A stretch of DNA of 64,000 bases from Plecoglossus altivelis (lineage: Eukaryota; Chordata; Actinopteri; Osmeriformes; Plecoglossidae), in NCBI GenBank assembly GCA_036571765.1, contig BROE01000007.1:7747526-7811525 (forward strand), written 5' to 3'. Below, piece after piece: positions 52,872-63,345 of the stretch. The stretch's first letter is position 1; each line of letters starts with the position of its first letter. A program made the position numbers and the translations under genes. The notes under the pieces were generated by a model that saw only the letters and a list, made by a program, of their open reading frames with translations, was not told where the DNA came from and made no database searches.

Positions 52872-53095
52872 ATTTAACTGTGCTATGCTTTACTGTATTA
52901 CAATGCACTGAACTATACTGGACTGTAATGTGTTGGTCCATACTGCACTGTACTGAGCTATCCTGTTCTGAACTGTACTTTGTGCATTTTACCCTGTACT
53001 CAACTGGACTGCTTTGTACCATCCTGTATTGTACAATACTGAACTGTGCTGTTCTGAACTGGACTGTAATGTGCTGTATACTGTATTCCTGGCTG
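52872..53095. repeat. Degenerate ACTG(T)-based repeat
   Basis: ACTGTACTG, ACTGAACTG, ACTGGACTG and CTGTAATGTG words recur at irregular 5-15-bp spacing. This looks like a decayed pentanucleotide-derived satellite. Confidence 0.75.
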
Positions 53096-53560
53096 TTATC
53101 AGCTCCAGACCATGTGATACAGGGAGCTACAGCAACAATGCATCCTACAAGAGTACTGTGCCGACACCCACGAGTACTTCCCTGCTATCTCCAGTCCCCA
53201 GATACACACACACACATGTATGCACACACTTTCCCTCCTACAACTGTATCTCCGGTATCCAAGTGTACTGTATGCTGTGGGAGGATGTGTGTATATATGT
53301 GCGAGAGTGTGTGCGTGTGCTTGCTTGCATGTGGAAGAGAGTGTGTGTATGTGCGTGTGTTTAATACACTGGGGGAGGACAGACAGTGAATTATGTGATT
53401 GTTTACATTTGAATCCAGCACCTGCAGCTCAGGGCCCTGGCTTGTGGTCAGGAATAGCCAGGCGTGGGATGCAGGGAGGGGCGAGGGGTCAGCACCCCAC
53501 TCACTCACTCACTCACACCACGCAGGCTCCCCAGAGAACCAGGCTCCTCTCACCACCCTG
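53096..53560. other. Unique stretch with TG patch
   Basis: TG-rich 53287-53360 and (CACT)n at 53497-53514. Otherwise complex. It lies directly upstream of the possible terminal exon. Confidence 0.45.
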
Positions 53561-53570
53561 CCTCCCCCAG

Positions 53571-53672
53571 ATCATCATCACCATCCCTGGGTTGGAGCCC
53601 ACACCTCCTGCTCCTCCTCCTCCAGAGGTCCTGGAGGAGTCTGAGTTCACTGAGACATCCATCCTTCTTTAG
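53571..53672 (+). CDS. Possible terminal coding exon (33 codons and stop)
   Basis: A pyrimidine-rich tract ending CCTGCCTCCCCCAG gives a good 3' splice site at 53570/53571. Read in phase 0, the segment encodes IIITIPGLEPTPPAPPPPEV, then LEESEFTETSILL, then TAG. The proline stretch, acidic patch and short hydrophobic C-terminus look protein-like and contain no microsatellite. I do not recognise the family. There is no visible upstream exon in phase, and no nearby AATAAA supports a transcript end. A chance acceptor before an open frame remains likely. Confidence 0.2.
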   Translation: MIITIPGLEPTPPAPPPPEVLEESEFTETSILL

Positions 53673-54270
53673 AGAAATCAGGTTTCATCCAGCGATGTCA
53701 TTCAAAAGCCTCCCGCCAATTAGATTTGCCTTTAGGAGCGGAGAGGGGGTTGGAGGGGGGTTTCTAGAGTGTCAGCATCTTTCTGTTGATGTTCTATTGC
53801 AATGTTGACTTATGTGGGCGTATTGCAGCTCTGTTGGGAGTGATTTATTAAGACTGAAGATACAGTATGCTAACCAGCTGGTCGATACAGGCATGGTCCT
53901 CTCCAGTCCCACTATTCATCCTAATATCTTTAATATGAGACAGGGACTAGTATAGGCAGCAAAGCCCACTTAGCTAGAACAGTCGACATAGCTAGAACCG
54001 CTTATAAAGCTTGTACAGTCTAGACTGCCAGTACAATTAGATTGAAGGCTGACATGTATACTAACATAAGGCAAACAGAAAGATAGGATGATAATGAAGG
54101 AAACGGTGGTAAATACAAAACTAAGAAGTGGTGAACAGAAACTGAATTTCAAACAAAAAAGATGGAGAAGGAGAGAGACAAAAAAAAAGAATGAGATTTT
54201 TTTTCTTCCGGAGGCTACAGAGGCTAACTAGGTCACACTCTTACTGGTGTGATTACAGAAGTCAGGGGCT
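53673..54270. promoter_or_regulatory. Candidate conserved region
   Basis: CCGCCAATTAGATTTGCC, TCTATTGCAATGTTGAC and GAGTGATTTATTAAGACTG occur in complex AT-rich sequence. An A8-type run lies near 54181 and T8 near 54197. Could be a 3' UTR if the upstream exon is real; equally plausible as an enhancer. Confidence 0.38.
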
Positions 54271-54360
54271 GGAGGCACTCTTTCTCTCTCCCTATCTCCT
54301 CTCTCTCTTCCCTTCTCTTACACTCTCTCTCCTTCACCTCCCCCCCTCCTTTCTCCTTCC
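54271..54360. repeat. CT-rich tract
   Basis: CTCTCTCC/CCTTCC words. Confidence 0.8.
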
Positions 54361-54787
54361 TTCCTCCCGGTGTAGCTAAGGAATCCTGTTAGGAGCTAGA
54401 GAGCTTCAAAGCTGGACACAGTCTGTCTTTCTTTGATTCGGTCTCCTTCTGCCTCTCATTTTAATGGCATAGCTCCTCTCCTTGTGCTCGTTCTACATAA
54501 CTGGGGAACTCACTCTGATTCAAGCCAATCACACACTCTGACTGTAACCTGTGACCTCCGTCTTCACTGTGACATCATCACTTCCCTCCTCCTGAAGGTA
54601 AGCTCTCCCTCACAGGGAACTCCAAACCACCCACACTACACCAGATTATGGGATGGAGAGAGAAGGAAGGAGAGAAAGAGCTGGACAGAAAGAACAAGGG
54701 AATGATGTAAGACAATAGACCTAGACAACGACAGAAGAAGAGAATATGAAGACATGAAAAAGAGAGCACTGTAAGAGAGCCAAGGAA
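54361..54787. other. Unique stretch with strong donor-like word
   Basis: CTCCTGAAG/GTAAGC at 54597/54598 is a strong 5' splice-site match. The 150 bp upstream is open in one frame but has no good acceptor or recognisable product. Purine-rich 54652-54787. Confidence 0.35.
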
Positions 54788-54946
54788 GAAGAGAGAGAGA
54801 GAGAGAGAGAGAGACAAACCAGTAGGTTGGTGCTCCATGTCCAAGAGTTCAGGTTTTCCAACTGAATGATTGGAGCGATTAACAGGCTGGATTGTGTGTG
54901 TGTACGTGTGTGTTGTGTGTGTGTGTGTGTACGTATGTGTTTGTGT
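54788..54946. repeat. (GA)n and (TG)n tracts
   Basis: GA run 54790-54813; TG-rich 54894-54945 with TACG interruptions. Confidence 0.88.
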
Positions 54947-55290
54947 GTTGGGTGGGGTGTTCTGGCTGCGCGTAAGGAGCACCATCCCAGCCCCCCTATT
55001 GATGTGTCAGAGTGATGGAGTGGTGAGAGGTAGGGCCTAATGACTTCATCAACCAGCGCTGCGCAGCACTGCTACTGCTGTGCTGCACGGCTCAATCACA
55101 CACACATACACACACTCAGTAGCACACCAAATCACCCCCGCAAATCACACACAAATTAACACAAAGTTGTCGCTCAACATAACTTCAACACTTTCCTCTT
55201 TCTTAGCCCCCGCTCACACTCCATATTACCCCCACCCCCCACACCGCACACCCGTCACACACACCCACCACCCCGCCTCCCCCATGTTTG
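54947..55290. other. Unique stretch with CA and C-rich patches
   Basis: CA words 55097-55115; CCCCCACCCCCCACACC near 55228. No gene. Confidence 0.5.
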
Positions 55291-55295
55291 GTCTT

Positions 55296-55346
55296 TTCTC
55301 TCTCTCTCTCACACTCTCTATCTCTCTCTCTCTCTCTCTCCCTCCC
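55296..55346. repeat. (CT)n
   Basis: CT run with CACT and CTAT interruptions. Confidence 0.93.
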
Positions 55347-55876
55347 TCTGTAGTTTATTTCCCCCTCCTCTCTCTTTCTTTCCCACTCAAGGCCTGCCCT
55401 CATCCAGCTCCCACTTTCAAGTCTTAACAAGCCAATTAAGAGCCTTGATTTTCCTCCTTTTCTTTCCCCCTCTCTCTTTTTATCCTCACCTCTTTTTTTG
55501 GGTCGGAAGCATGGCCTATTTTTCTAACTCCCCTCCTTTAAATTCTCCCGGTCTCTATCTACTCCCATTCTCCATCCCTAAATTCTCTCTCTATTTCTGG
55601 GTCTGGTCTATCTTAGTGCTATTTACCTTCCAAGTCCTGCCATGCCGGGAGAGCTTCACCACTCAGGCTCAGTGAAAGAGTATTGGCAGTGTTGGTATTT
55701 CAGATCACCTTGCCTGTCCTCTCCTCACCTGCCCTGCCCTGTAGCTGCACTACAGCCTGCTGACCAGAACTAGCTGCTGCTACAACAAACACTGACAGAG
55801 ATACTATTGTTCTGGGTATTGTTAACACAGAAATAGCAGGAGCATTTACAGTAAGCTAATACCACATATATAATAA

Positions 55877-55877
<1 letters not shown>
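55347..55877. other. Unique stretch, T/C-rich first half
   Basis: 55370-55630 is pyrimidine-rich but not repetitive, and 55640-55860 is balanced. No gene. Confidence 0.5.
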
Positions 55878-55918
<41 letters not shown>

Positions 55919-55962
55919 TTCACACTTCATAGGTATATATATATGTATATATATATATATAA
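55878..55962. repeat. (TA)n microsatellite, two blocks
   Basis: TA runs at 55879-55917 and 55933-55960, separated by CTTCACACTTCATAGG. This is the only sizeable AT dinucleotide repeat in the window. Confidence 0.97.
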
Positions 55963-56383
55963 TCTAATCTAATTCGTTCACTTCAAATAACTATAACATG
56001 AAGAAGCAGTTAAAGTTAAGAGTCTTTAGGTGGCTGTGCTGTGAATCACAGCTTGTAGGTTATGTCCTATTCTACGGCTAAGTTCCAGGTGTTCAGGTGG
56101 CCTCCTGCCTTCCCTCTATGAGCATCTGGAAGACAACCTGTTGTTTTACTCAGATAGGAACCTTCCTTCAAGGGCATGCCTCTTTTGCAACCCACACAAA
56201 CATTCACCACATAGTCTTCTCTCCTGGAAATTGATCCATCTGGACCGAAATCTTTAAGATGGGTATTTATCAGTGTAATATCCTGGGATGCACCATGAAT
56301 TGAATGAATGACATCATTATTTTCTCCTCCTCCTTAATGTTGGCCCAGCCCAAGCCACAAAGAGACTGAGGGAAATTAAGGGG
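55963..56383. other. Unique stretch with short palindrome
   Basis: GCTGTGAATCACAGC at 56038-56052 is a perfect 7-bp-armed inverted repeat. Otherwise complex AT-rich sequence. No gene. Confidence 0.5.
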
Positions 56384-56427
56384 CGAGAGAGAGAGAGAGA
56401 GATAGGAGAGAGAGATGGCTCGAGATC

Positions 56428-56460
<33 letters not shown>

Positions 56461-56493
56461 CGAGAGAGAGATAGGAGAGAGAGATGGCTCAAG

Positions 56494-56537
<44 letters not shown>

Positions 56538-56600
56538 GAGAGAGATGGCTCTTGTGAGAGAGAGCTAGGAAAGAGAGATGGCTCAGGAGAGAGCCATCAC
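56384..56600. repeat. (GA)n minisatellite with GATAGGAGAGAGAGATGGCT unit
   Basis: Unit starts at 56401, 56470 and 56533 (spacing 69 and 63). Each has GATAGGAGAG, ATGGCTC and a GA run of variable length; CGAGATCGAG is present in the first unit and AAGATCGAG in the second. Confidence 0.95.
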
Positions 56601-57180
56601 TTCCTTCTCTCAGTCCAGCACCAGCAGAATATGACCACTGGCAGTTTAGCTGTGAGAGTGTGAAGAGAAAAGAGATCACACTTTAGTTCATTATCATTTA
56701 ACATGATTCAATTTACTCTCCCTATGTCATCAAGGAGAAGGGGATTCTTTCATTCCAGATGACCTCCGACAGCTGTGGACAGATCTCCCCCCCCCTCAAG
56801 CAGAGATTGTGGGGTAGAGTGGGGGGGAGGGGTGGTGGATGGGGTTGCAGGGCCCCCAGTGGGTTTCGAGGAAGTGATAATTGGCTCAACTCCCTTCTCC
56901 TTATCAGGCAACACACAATTAGAGGGATGAAGCTGTCTGTTAATTAATCCTGGCTGTAAAGTGCAGGCTTCCAGGCCGCTCTCCGTATGTGACACATTTC
57001 TCTCCAATTACACCACATTATGAACGTTGGAGAGTTCTGTAGCCGTGTACTCCTCGCCTGTAATCCCCAATTAGCAACTGCTCTCTCTGCCCAGCGCGGC
57101 CCGACACACAGCCAACCTCCACACAACTTCTGGTAATTAACCACAGTTCCAGTCTCCCAGCTCATGGTAGTGGAGGGGGA
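56601..57180. promoter_or_regulatory. Candidate conserved non-coding region
   Basis: 56860-57160 is dense unique sequence with GTGATAATTGGCTCAAC, ACACAATTAGAGGG, CTGTTAATTAATCCTGG, CTCCAATTACACCAC, CCCCAATTAGCAAC and GGTAATTAACCACAG. That makes six AATTA/TAATTA sites in 300 bp. One of the best enhancer candidates. No splice-bounded frame. Confidence 0.48.
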
Positions 57181-57221
57181 GGATGGGGGGGGGGGTCACT
57201 CCCTAGCCCCAAGGGTCACCC

Positions 57222-57330
57222 CCACCACTGGTGGCGTTCTCTAAGCCCCTCCTTCTGATTGGCCGCGTTTGCTCTTCCTGTCTCATCCTTTTTATATACT
57301 ATTTGCCTGAAGGGCTTTTTCTCTCCAGGG
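57222..57330 (+). promoter_or_regulatory. Possible promoter-like arrangement (weak)
   Basis: CCACCACTGGTGG (57222-57234) is followed by CTGATTGGCCGCG, an inverted CCAAT box at 57258, and TTTTTATATACT, a TATA-like box at 57293-57298, 31 bp further on. No transcript evidence and no downstream coding exon. Confidence 0.2.
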
Positions 57331-57384
57331 TTACTGGCACGTCTGTGTGCGGAAAGTCTGCGTTTCTGTTTGCGTGGTGCATAC

Positions 57385-57532
57385 TGTATGTGCATGTGTG
57401 TAGTGGGTGTATGTGCGTGTGCGTATGTGCGCTATACACCTGCATGTTTGCCAGTGTGTGTGTGTGTTTAAGCACACAGTATGTGTGTGTGCCTGTACAC
57501 TGTGTGTGTGTGTGTTTGAGTGTGTGTAAAAC
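57385..57532. repeat. TG-rich region
   Basis: Interrupted TG repeats with GCG and TATG variants. Confidence 0.85.
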
Positions 57533-58366
57533 GCCTGGGGGAAGTTACTCTCCTGTAGCCTTTCATAAAGGATGAACATTCATAACTCCCCATTTGGCTG
57601 TTATAATAAACAGAAGCCCCACCACACTGACACACACACTGAGATCAGACTCACACAGATACACCCTCTGACTTCTAAACTACCTTGAACAGTGGAACTA
57701 AATGGAATGGAGTGGTTCACATCCATTCAACTTAGAAAAAATGTTCTACAGTAGCGGTCGTATGCAGGGCAAGCAGTGAGTCATAAGAAGATGAATTCAA
57801 ATGTTTACATTGCACTAAAGTGTAATTGTAACCATGTAACCCTTAGCTAACCCGAAGCTATATCACGCCACCCACTAACCCTGAATCCAACCCTGCTCCA
57901 ACTGTATGTGTGTGTCTGAGGTCAAGTCTGGAAGTCCATGCTAGTGCAGAAAGGACTGATATAAAACGTAGACTCCTCCAATAAGGATACCAATACAATG
58001 CCTGCAAAAGGTGTTAGAAGCCATTTCCAAGGCAACGTAATACTTGTGTTATTTGTCTAAATAAAGACACTGCACACGCACAATTTTCTCCCAACAGCAG
58101 ATTGATGATGCACGCACTCTATCCTAAACAATTAAGAAGACTCTTGTGTTTCTGCTCTGTGCTGCAGGATGACAGGGGAAAGCACGTCTCCCAACCACAG
58201 ACAACAGTGCTGTCCACACACGGACTGCCTCACAGCCTCGCACACAGACACACAAACCCTAATTAGGGCCTGCTTAACGACAGGACAGCCTTGGCTGAAA
58301 ACGAGACAAATCGCTACGATGCAGAGCTGACACAGCTGCCTATGTGTAACATCAATTACAAATCTT
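57533..58366. promoter_or_regulatory. Long unique region with candidate conserved elements
   Basis: TTTCATAAAGGATGAAC and GTTATAATAAACAG (57558-57614), AATTAAGAAGAC (58129) and 58255-58366, which holds the perfect 12-bp palindrome CCCTAATTAGGG (58257-58268) and CATCAATTACAAATC. No open frame of interest. Confidence 0.42.
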
Positions 58367-58367
58367 T

Positions 58368-58370
58368 TTT

Positions 58371-58407
<37 letters not shown>

Positions 58408-58413
58408 TTCTCT
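58368..58413. repeat. (TC)n microsatellite
   Basis: TC runs with two TTTC interruptions. Confidence 0.94.
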
Positions 58414-58628
58414 AACATATGATGGGTCTGTCTGAAAAAGACAAAAATGTGTGTGTGTGTTTTGAGTTTGCACACCCCCTTGTGCGTGTGAAAGACAGAG
58501 AGATAGAGTGTCCACTCCCTGTTTGGATCCACTTGGTGTCAGGTTGTGTTTGGTGAGCATGTTTCCCAGCAGCCCCGGCGCCAGGCTCCACCCACTCAGT
58601 CAGGTGAAGAGCTGGGGTGGGTCGGTCT
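58414..58628. other. Unique stretch
   Basis: TTTCCCAG at 58561-58568 and TCAG/GTGAAG at 58602/58603 bracket about 34 nt with splice-like ends, probably by chance. Confidence 0.4.
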
Positions 58629-58802
58629 GTGTGTGTGTGTGTGTGTGCGTGTGTATTATGTTGTTCAAGGTAGTTTGGAAGTCAGGAAAATGCCGGAGGG
58701 GAAGGAGAAGAGGGGAGAGGAAATACGCGCACACACTCAGACACACACACACACTCAGACACACACACTCAGACACACACACTCGGACACACACACACAC
58801 AG
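58629..58802. repeat. (TG)n, unique spacer, ACACTCAG array
   Basis: TG run 58630-58653. From 58728, CACACTCAGACACACA units of 16-18 bp are repeated four times. Confidence 0.9.
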
Positions 58803-59459
58803 GTAATGAAAAAAGAATCTGGTGAGGATAGATAGAGAGAGATGAGTCCAGGGCTTCAAAAGCGTCTCAGTGTGTGTGTGTCTGTGTGTATTTGTGTTCT
58901 GCATCTGTGTTCTTCAGGCAGGACTTTTCCGTGGTCAGCTTTTCTGAACTTCTCTCTGAGGAAACACCTCGACCTCTGTCTGTGTCCTCGCTCTGAAGCA
59001 ACCGTGTCCACCCATGTACTCCGAGAGAGAGAGATGGAAGGGGAGGACGCGGGTCACCACGCAAACGTCAAAGGAAACAGTGGAACGTTCCTGAACAAAG
59101 AGCCTAGATTCTGGAAGCTTCCGCCCCGGTGGGTTTCACATCTGTTTATCCCCCCATTCTGTCAAATGAAGAATAGATGAGGAACTCATAACTATTTCAC
59201 TGTGTTCTGGCAAACCCTTTTCTCAGGGACTTCACAGACGGTTGTCACAGGAGAATCTACTCACTCACTTCTGTAGGATAAGGCTGCACTGTGCTGCAGA
59301 GAGGAACCGTCTAGAACAATCTGGAACTACTCGGAACCAAACACAAACCCATGACACAGGAACTCCCATGCTTTCTCTCTCTTTGTTTTCCTTCATTACT
59401 CCTCTCCACATCCACTGTAGTTATGTCTCACCACCAGCCACCAGTCCTATGGGTCGGCC
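58803..59459. other. Unique stretch
   Basis: TG patch 58869-58890. An open top-strand frame from about 58919 to 59180 follows TTCTTCAG but has no stop-proof partner exon or recognisable product. No call. Confidence 0.4.
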
Positions 59460-59590
59460 ATAAATCAGCCAATAGCGGTGTGTTTCATGTCCACTATGTT
59501 AATTAGCCAGTAATAATGGGCTCTCATAAACAGGGAGCCAGTGCGTTAATTAAAGCTTGATAGCCCAGCGTGGGTCTCTAGGGCTTGTCA
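59460..59590. promoter_or_regulatory. Candidate conserved non-coding element
   Basis: GCCAATAGCGG, GTTAATTAGCC (59498), CTCATAAACAGGG (forkhead/HOX-like) and GCGTTAATTAAAGC (59543) occur. GTTAATTA is repeated 47 bp apart. GGCTC/GAGCC arms (59519-59523 and 59535-59539) form a small hairpin between them. Confidence 0.48.
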
Positions 59591-60000
59591 ACGACCAGAG
59601 GAGAGGTTTACTGTATCACACACATCCACATGCACAAACATACACACAGGTACTACTCTACTCTCCCACACCAGCCCTCTTTACCTTCCTCCCTGTCTTC
59701 TCTTCCTCATTTCATATATCCTTCCACTACTCCCTCTCTACCTCAACTTTCTGTCTTGAATTCTCTCCCTCCTCTCTCTCTCCCTTCCAGCAGCACCTCC
59801 TTCAGGGAGAGTGTGGTCGAGGGCAAATGAAGGAAGAGAAGAACAGAGGAGGAAGGGAATTGTTTTGGAACTATTGCGGGGTCAGAGGGGCTTAGCTGGA
59901 TGCCAAACAAACTCCTCTGTATCTGTCTCTCTTTGTCTCTTTCGGTCTCTCCCTGTGTGTCTCCCCCCGCTCCTCAGAGAGAGAGAGAGAGAGGTCAGTG
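59591..60000. other. Unique stretch, C/T-rich and purine patches
   Basis: C/T-rich 59655-59795. GA run 59977-59992. No gene. Confidence 0.5.
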
Positions 60001-60080
60001 CGTGTCTCCCCCTGCAGCTGCAGTCTTAACGAGCCGCTCATTAAGCTAATCATCATCAGAGTAGCACGTCCCTGGAGAAC
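60001..60080. other. Small unique island
   Basis: CTTAACGAGCCGCTCATTAAG (60026-60046) has imperfect dyad symmetry (CTTAA/TTAAG, GAGC/GCTC), giving a possible 9-bp-armed hairpin. CTAATCATCATCAG follows. Confidence 0.4.
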
Positions 60081-60091
60081 ACCTCCCCCCA

Positions 60092-60196
60092 CCTCCCTGC
60101 CTCTCTCCCTCCCCTGCCTCTCTACCTCCAGCCTCCCTGCCTCTCTCCCTCCCCTGCCTCACTGCTTCCTGCCTCCCTGCCTCTCTCCCCCCTCTA
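60092..60196. repeat. 40-bp pyrimidine minisatellite, 2.5 copies
   Basis: CCTCCCTGCCTCTCTCCCTC starts at 60092 and 60132, with a third partial copy at 60172. Confidence 0.94.
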
Positions 60197-61140
60197 CCTC
60201 CCTCTTCCTCTGGGTGTGTATGCGTGTGTCTTCTATGGTCACGTGGCATGGCTTTGTGGTGATGAGGAGAGAATGGTCAGTCTCTCTGTACTACAATGAT
60301 GGCATCATACCAACAAAGACAATACAGGCACACAAACACAGGCACAGACACTCAAACCAAACCATCAACAGTATCAACATCACATGTATACAATGCAGGC
60401 ACACACATGCAGGCACACACTCTCACACACTCTGACAAGGCTCTGAGGCTTGTGTCTTCAGGCCAGTCTACTGTCTGTGTCAAGGTTTTGACAGCCATAA
60501 TTGAAAAGTTCTAACTCCAGTTAAGAGTCTTAGCATCCCAGCAGGGGTGTATTAGAGGACTAAAAGAGTCTAGACTGACACTCTGTGTGAGTGTGTCTCT
60601 GTGTGCGCGTGTGTGAGTGCATGTGTGTGTATCCATAACTGGATAGACATCCACAGCCTCTGAGCTCTCGAAAACAAGCTAGCAGTTTAAAAAAGAGAGG
60701 GATTACTGTGAGAACCTTTCCTCCCTCCTCCACTCCCCTCCTCTTCTCCTCTGCTCTCCCCTTCTCCTCTCCCCTACTCTCTGACTAGACCCTGTGTATG
60801 AACTCAGATCTAACAGTTAGCTGAAGCTACAACATAACAGCCCTGAGGACCCAGTGCTTCAAAAACACAAAGCTTTATTAACCTGCATTAGCTTGTCCTC
60901 CTGCGGTGCTGACATCACAAGGACTACTCTGATTGGCTCTGCTGCTGTTTAATCATGGCTGCCCTCTAGGTGTGGGGTGTTGCCAAGATAGACGTGATGG
61001 AGAGATGACGAGATGAGAGGTATCAGGCATGTAACAAGTTAAAAGACGTTTCTTTTGTTTCAGGCATTTCTAAGTCAGAATGAGACGTATTTTACACAGC
61101 AGCAATTTTCTCGGGAATCTGTCTTTCTGTACTTAGTCTC
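60197..61140. other. Long unique stretch
   Basis: CA patch 60395-60435, TG patch 60579-60640, CT-rich 60718-60780. Positions 60800-60970 look like a conserved element (CTTTATTAACCTGCATTAGC, GATTGGCTCTGCTGC). No gene. Confidence 0.45.
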
Positions 61141-61330
61141 CTCTGCTGGTCTCTCAATTTTGGCTCTTTAGTTGTTCTCTCTGCTTGTCTCTCTGCTGGT
61201 CTCTCTACTCAGTCGCTCTACTAGTATTTATGTTGGTCTCTCTGCTGGTCTACCTGCTGGAATCTCTCCTTAGTTGCTCTACTTAGTCTCTCTGCTAGTC
61301 TCTCTGATGGTCTCTCAATCATGTCTCTCT
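61141..61330. repeat. Degenerate TCTCTCTGCTGG repeat
   Basis: CTGCTGGTCTCTC, CTCTACTTAGTCTCTCTG and similar words recur at irregular 12-24-bp spacing. A decayed minisatellite. Confidence 0.8.
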
Positions 61331-61940
61331 CATGTCTGCATCGCATCATATTAATATTCATAGATGAACATTTATTGTGCAAACGCTAAATACGTTAAAG
61401 TGTAACTGTAGAACTCCATTCATCCAACATGTGGACTTGAACTCATATTAATGATGAAATATGCAACACAATGCTTGCTAACATGGAATAACCAAAGCGT
61501 GTGGCACTGTTCATTTGTCATCGTTTATGAGTGTTTGTGAATCAATCATTACTAATGGAGCCAGGATTACACTGTTAATAAACCTCATGAATAGCTAACT
61601 GCTGTTGTGGAGGGATTTTTATTTTATCAGACTCATATGTCTGTATGTGAATGTGTGCATGTCTGTGTGTCTGTGAACCTGTCCTGCTTCAGTGAAGCCT
61701 TCCTCTCAACATGGCATTCCAGAACATTCTCACAGAACCAGACAGTCTAGATCAAGTTGGTTTAATCATCAGCATAGAGATTTATGTCAGCATTGATTCA
61801 CTGTCTTCACGACATTAGAAACATTGTTTTACTTTCTAAGATACTTTGATGCAAACTAATAACATGGGACTCGACATGTAACAACTGTTAAGTTGTCTCA
61901 GACAGATGACTTGGACATGTCTAGTGGCTTGGATGCTAGT
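61331..61940. promoter_or_regulatory. Candidate conserved non-coding region, AT-rich
   Basis: TCATATTAAT occurs at about 61347 and 61443, with AATCAATCATTACTAATGG and ACTGTTAATAAACCTCATG among further words. About 600 bp of unique sequence with one short TG patch (61639-61660). No open frame with exon features. Confidence 0.45.
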
Positions 61941-61942
61941 TA

Positions 61943-61963
61943 TGTTTGTTTGTTTGTTTGTTT
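61943..61963. repeat. (GTTT)n
   Basis: About five GTTT units. Confidence 0.92.
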
Positions 61964-62193
61964 CTGCCATGCTTCTCTAACCCCAACACAAACAATACGC
62001 AAATGAGTGGCAAGAGTGCCAATGAGATGACATCACAGTGGGCGATGACATGGCGGGACAGACACCTCCAATCAGCTGCAACATGCACGGGAGGACAAAC
62101 AAAGATTCAGAACGCACACACACACGCAAACACAGCTTTGCGCATGTGAACTGCACATTCTGGTACACAGAAACAGAGAGACATTCAGAGAAA
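61964..62193. other. Unique stretch
   Basis: CA patch near 62114-62130. Nothing recognised. Confidence 0.5.
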
Positions 62194-62194
62194 C

Positions 62195-62256
<62 letters not shown>
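62194..62256. repeat. (GA)n microsatellite
   Basis: A pure run of about 22 GA repeats plus a GATA interruption. Confidence 0.96.
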
Positions 62257-62257
<1 letters not shown>

Positions 62258-62624
62258 CAGCCAGAGACAGAGCCAGAGAGAAAGAGCGAGGGGCACAAAG
62301 ATAAATGTAAGTACCACTGAGCTCCATCCTGTGAAACAGCTGTCCTCATGTAACTGTAACCTGTCTTCCATCTCCATCTCCCTCCCTCTCTCCCCTCTCT
62401 ACTTACTCTCTCTCTGTCTCTCTTTCTGTGTCTCTCCCTCTTTCTCCCTCTCTCTCTGTCCGTCTCTCTAGACCAACCAAAGATAATCGACATCCCCAGG
62501 GAGAGTAGAGGGGCAGGAGAAAGAAGGGGTGATGGAGAGACATGGAGTATGGCAGCGGTGGAACAGGTAGAAGAGACGACTGTTACATGGAAAGAGCTAA
62601 ACAGAGAACCAGCCAATTACAGAT
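62257..62624. other. Unique stretch with CT-rich part
   Basis: CT-rich 62382-62470. The rest is complex. No gene. Confidence 0.5.
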
Positions 62625-62905
62625 TGAGGTTAGGAGAGAGAGAAGGGGAAGGTAGAGGGGAAGAGAAAGGAGAAGAGAGAAAGTAGTAGTGAGTTAAAGA
62701 GGTAAAGGAAGACAAGAAGATGGCAGAGAGAGGTAGAGAGTCCGTGTGTGAGAGAGAGGTAGAGAGAGATGAGAGAGAACCACGAGAGAGAAAGGTTGAG
62801 AGAGTCAAGGGAAAGAGAGTGTCAGAAAGAGAGAAGACAATGGAGAGATGTAGAGAGGGCGGAATGAGAGCTGGAGAGAGAGAAAGAGGCTGAGAGGGGT
62901 TGAGG
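62625..62905. repeat. Purine-rich tract
   Basis: GAGAGA/GGTAGAGAG words over about 280 bp. Confidence 0.85.
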
Positions 62906-63030
62906 CTGAACAGGGAGCAGCTTGTCAGTGTGTGACAGGTACACGGGGTCAGGATACAGCAGCTGTTTAGACAACACGCTGCTACAGCTAGCTGATAATG
63001 AGGGACACTACCTGCGGGGGTGGGGAGGAG
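62906..63030. other. Unique spacer
   Basis: Balanced sequence with TACAGCTAGCTGATAATG (62983-63000). It separates two purine tracts. Confidence 0.4.
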
Positions 63031-63073
63031 GGGGGAGAGAGAAAGTGAGAGATAAAGAGAAAGAGAAAGAGTC

Positions 63074-63122
<49 letters not shown>

Positions 63123-63345
63123 GAAACAGAGGAAGACAGAGAGAGCGAGAGAGAGAGAGAGAGAGAGAGAGAGGGGGACAGAGAGAGGGAGACAAAGAGA
63201 GAGGGAGACAGAGAGCGAGAGAGAGAGGGGGGGGCAGAGAGAGGGAGACAAAGAGAGAGGGAGACAGAGAGAGCGAGAGAGAGGGGGAGACAAAGGGAGA
63301 GAGGGAGACAGAGAGAGAGGGAGACAGAGAGAGAGGGAGACAGGT
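63031..63345. repeat. Purine tract with GAGAGAGGGAGACA units, 315 bp
   Basis: Long GA runs (63077-63118 and 63143-63172), then AGAGAGAGGGAGACAAAG units at 20-28-bp spacing. Arginine/glutamate-rich frames are artefacts. Confidence 0.95.

Noticed and set aside
52148..53389. 413-codon open frame on the plus strand
   Set aside because: Most of it is translated CTCTCCCATC/CATCTCCTCTCCCAT repeat (LLSHHLL), followed by a tail through the ACTG-type repeat. No splice or start context.
60961..60976. GCCCTCTAGGTGTGG as a CTCF site
   Set aside because: It needs an insertion relative to the consensus. Not a true match.
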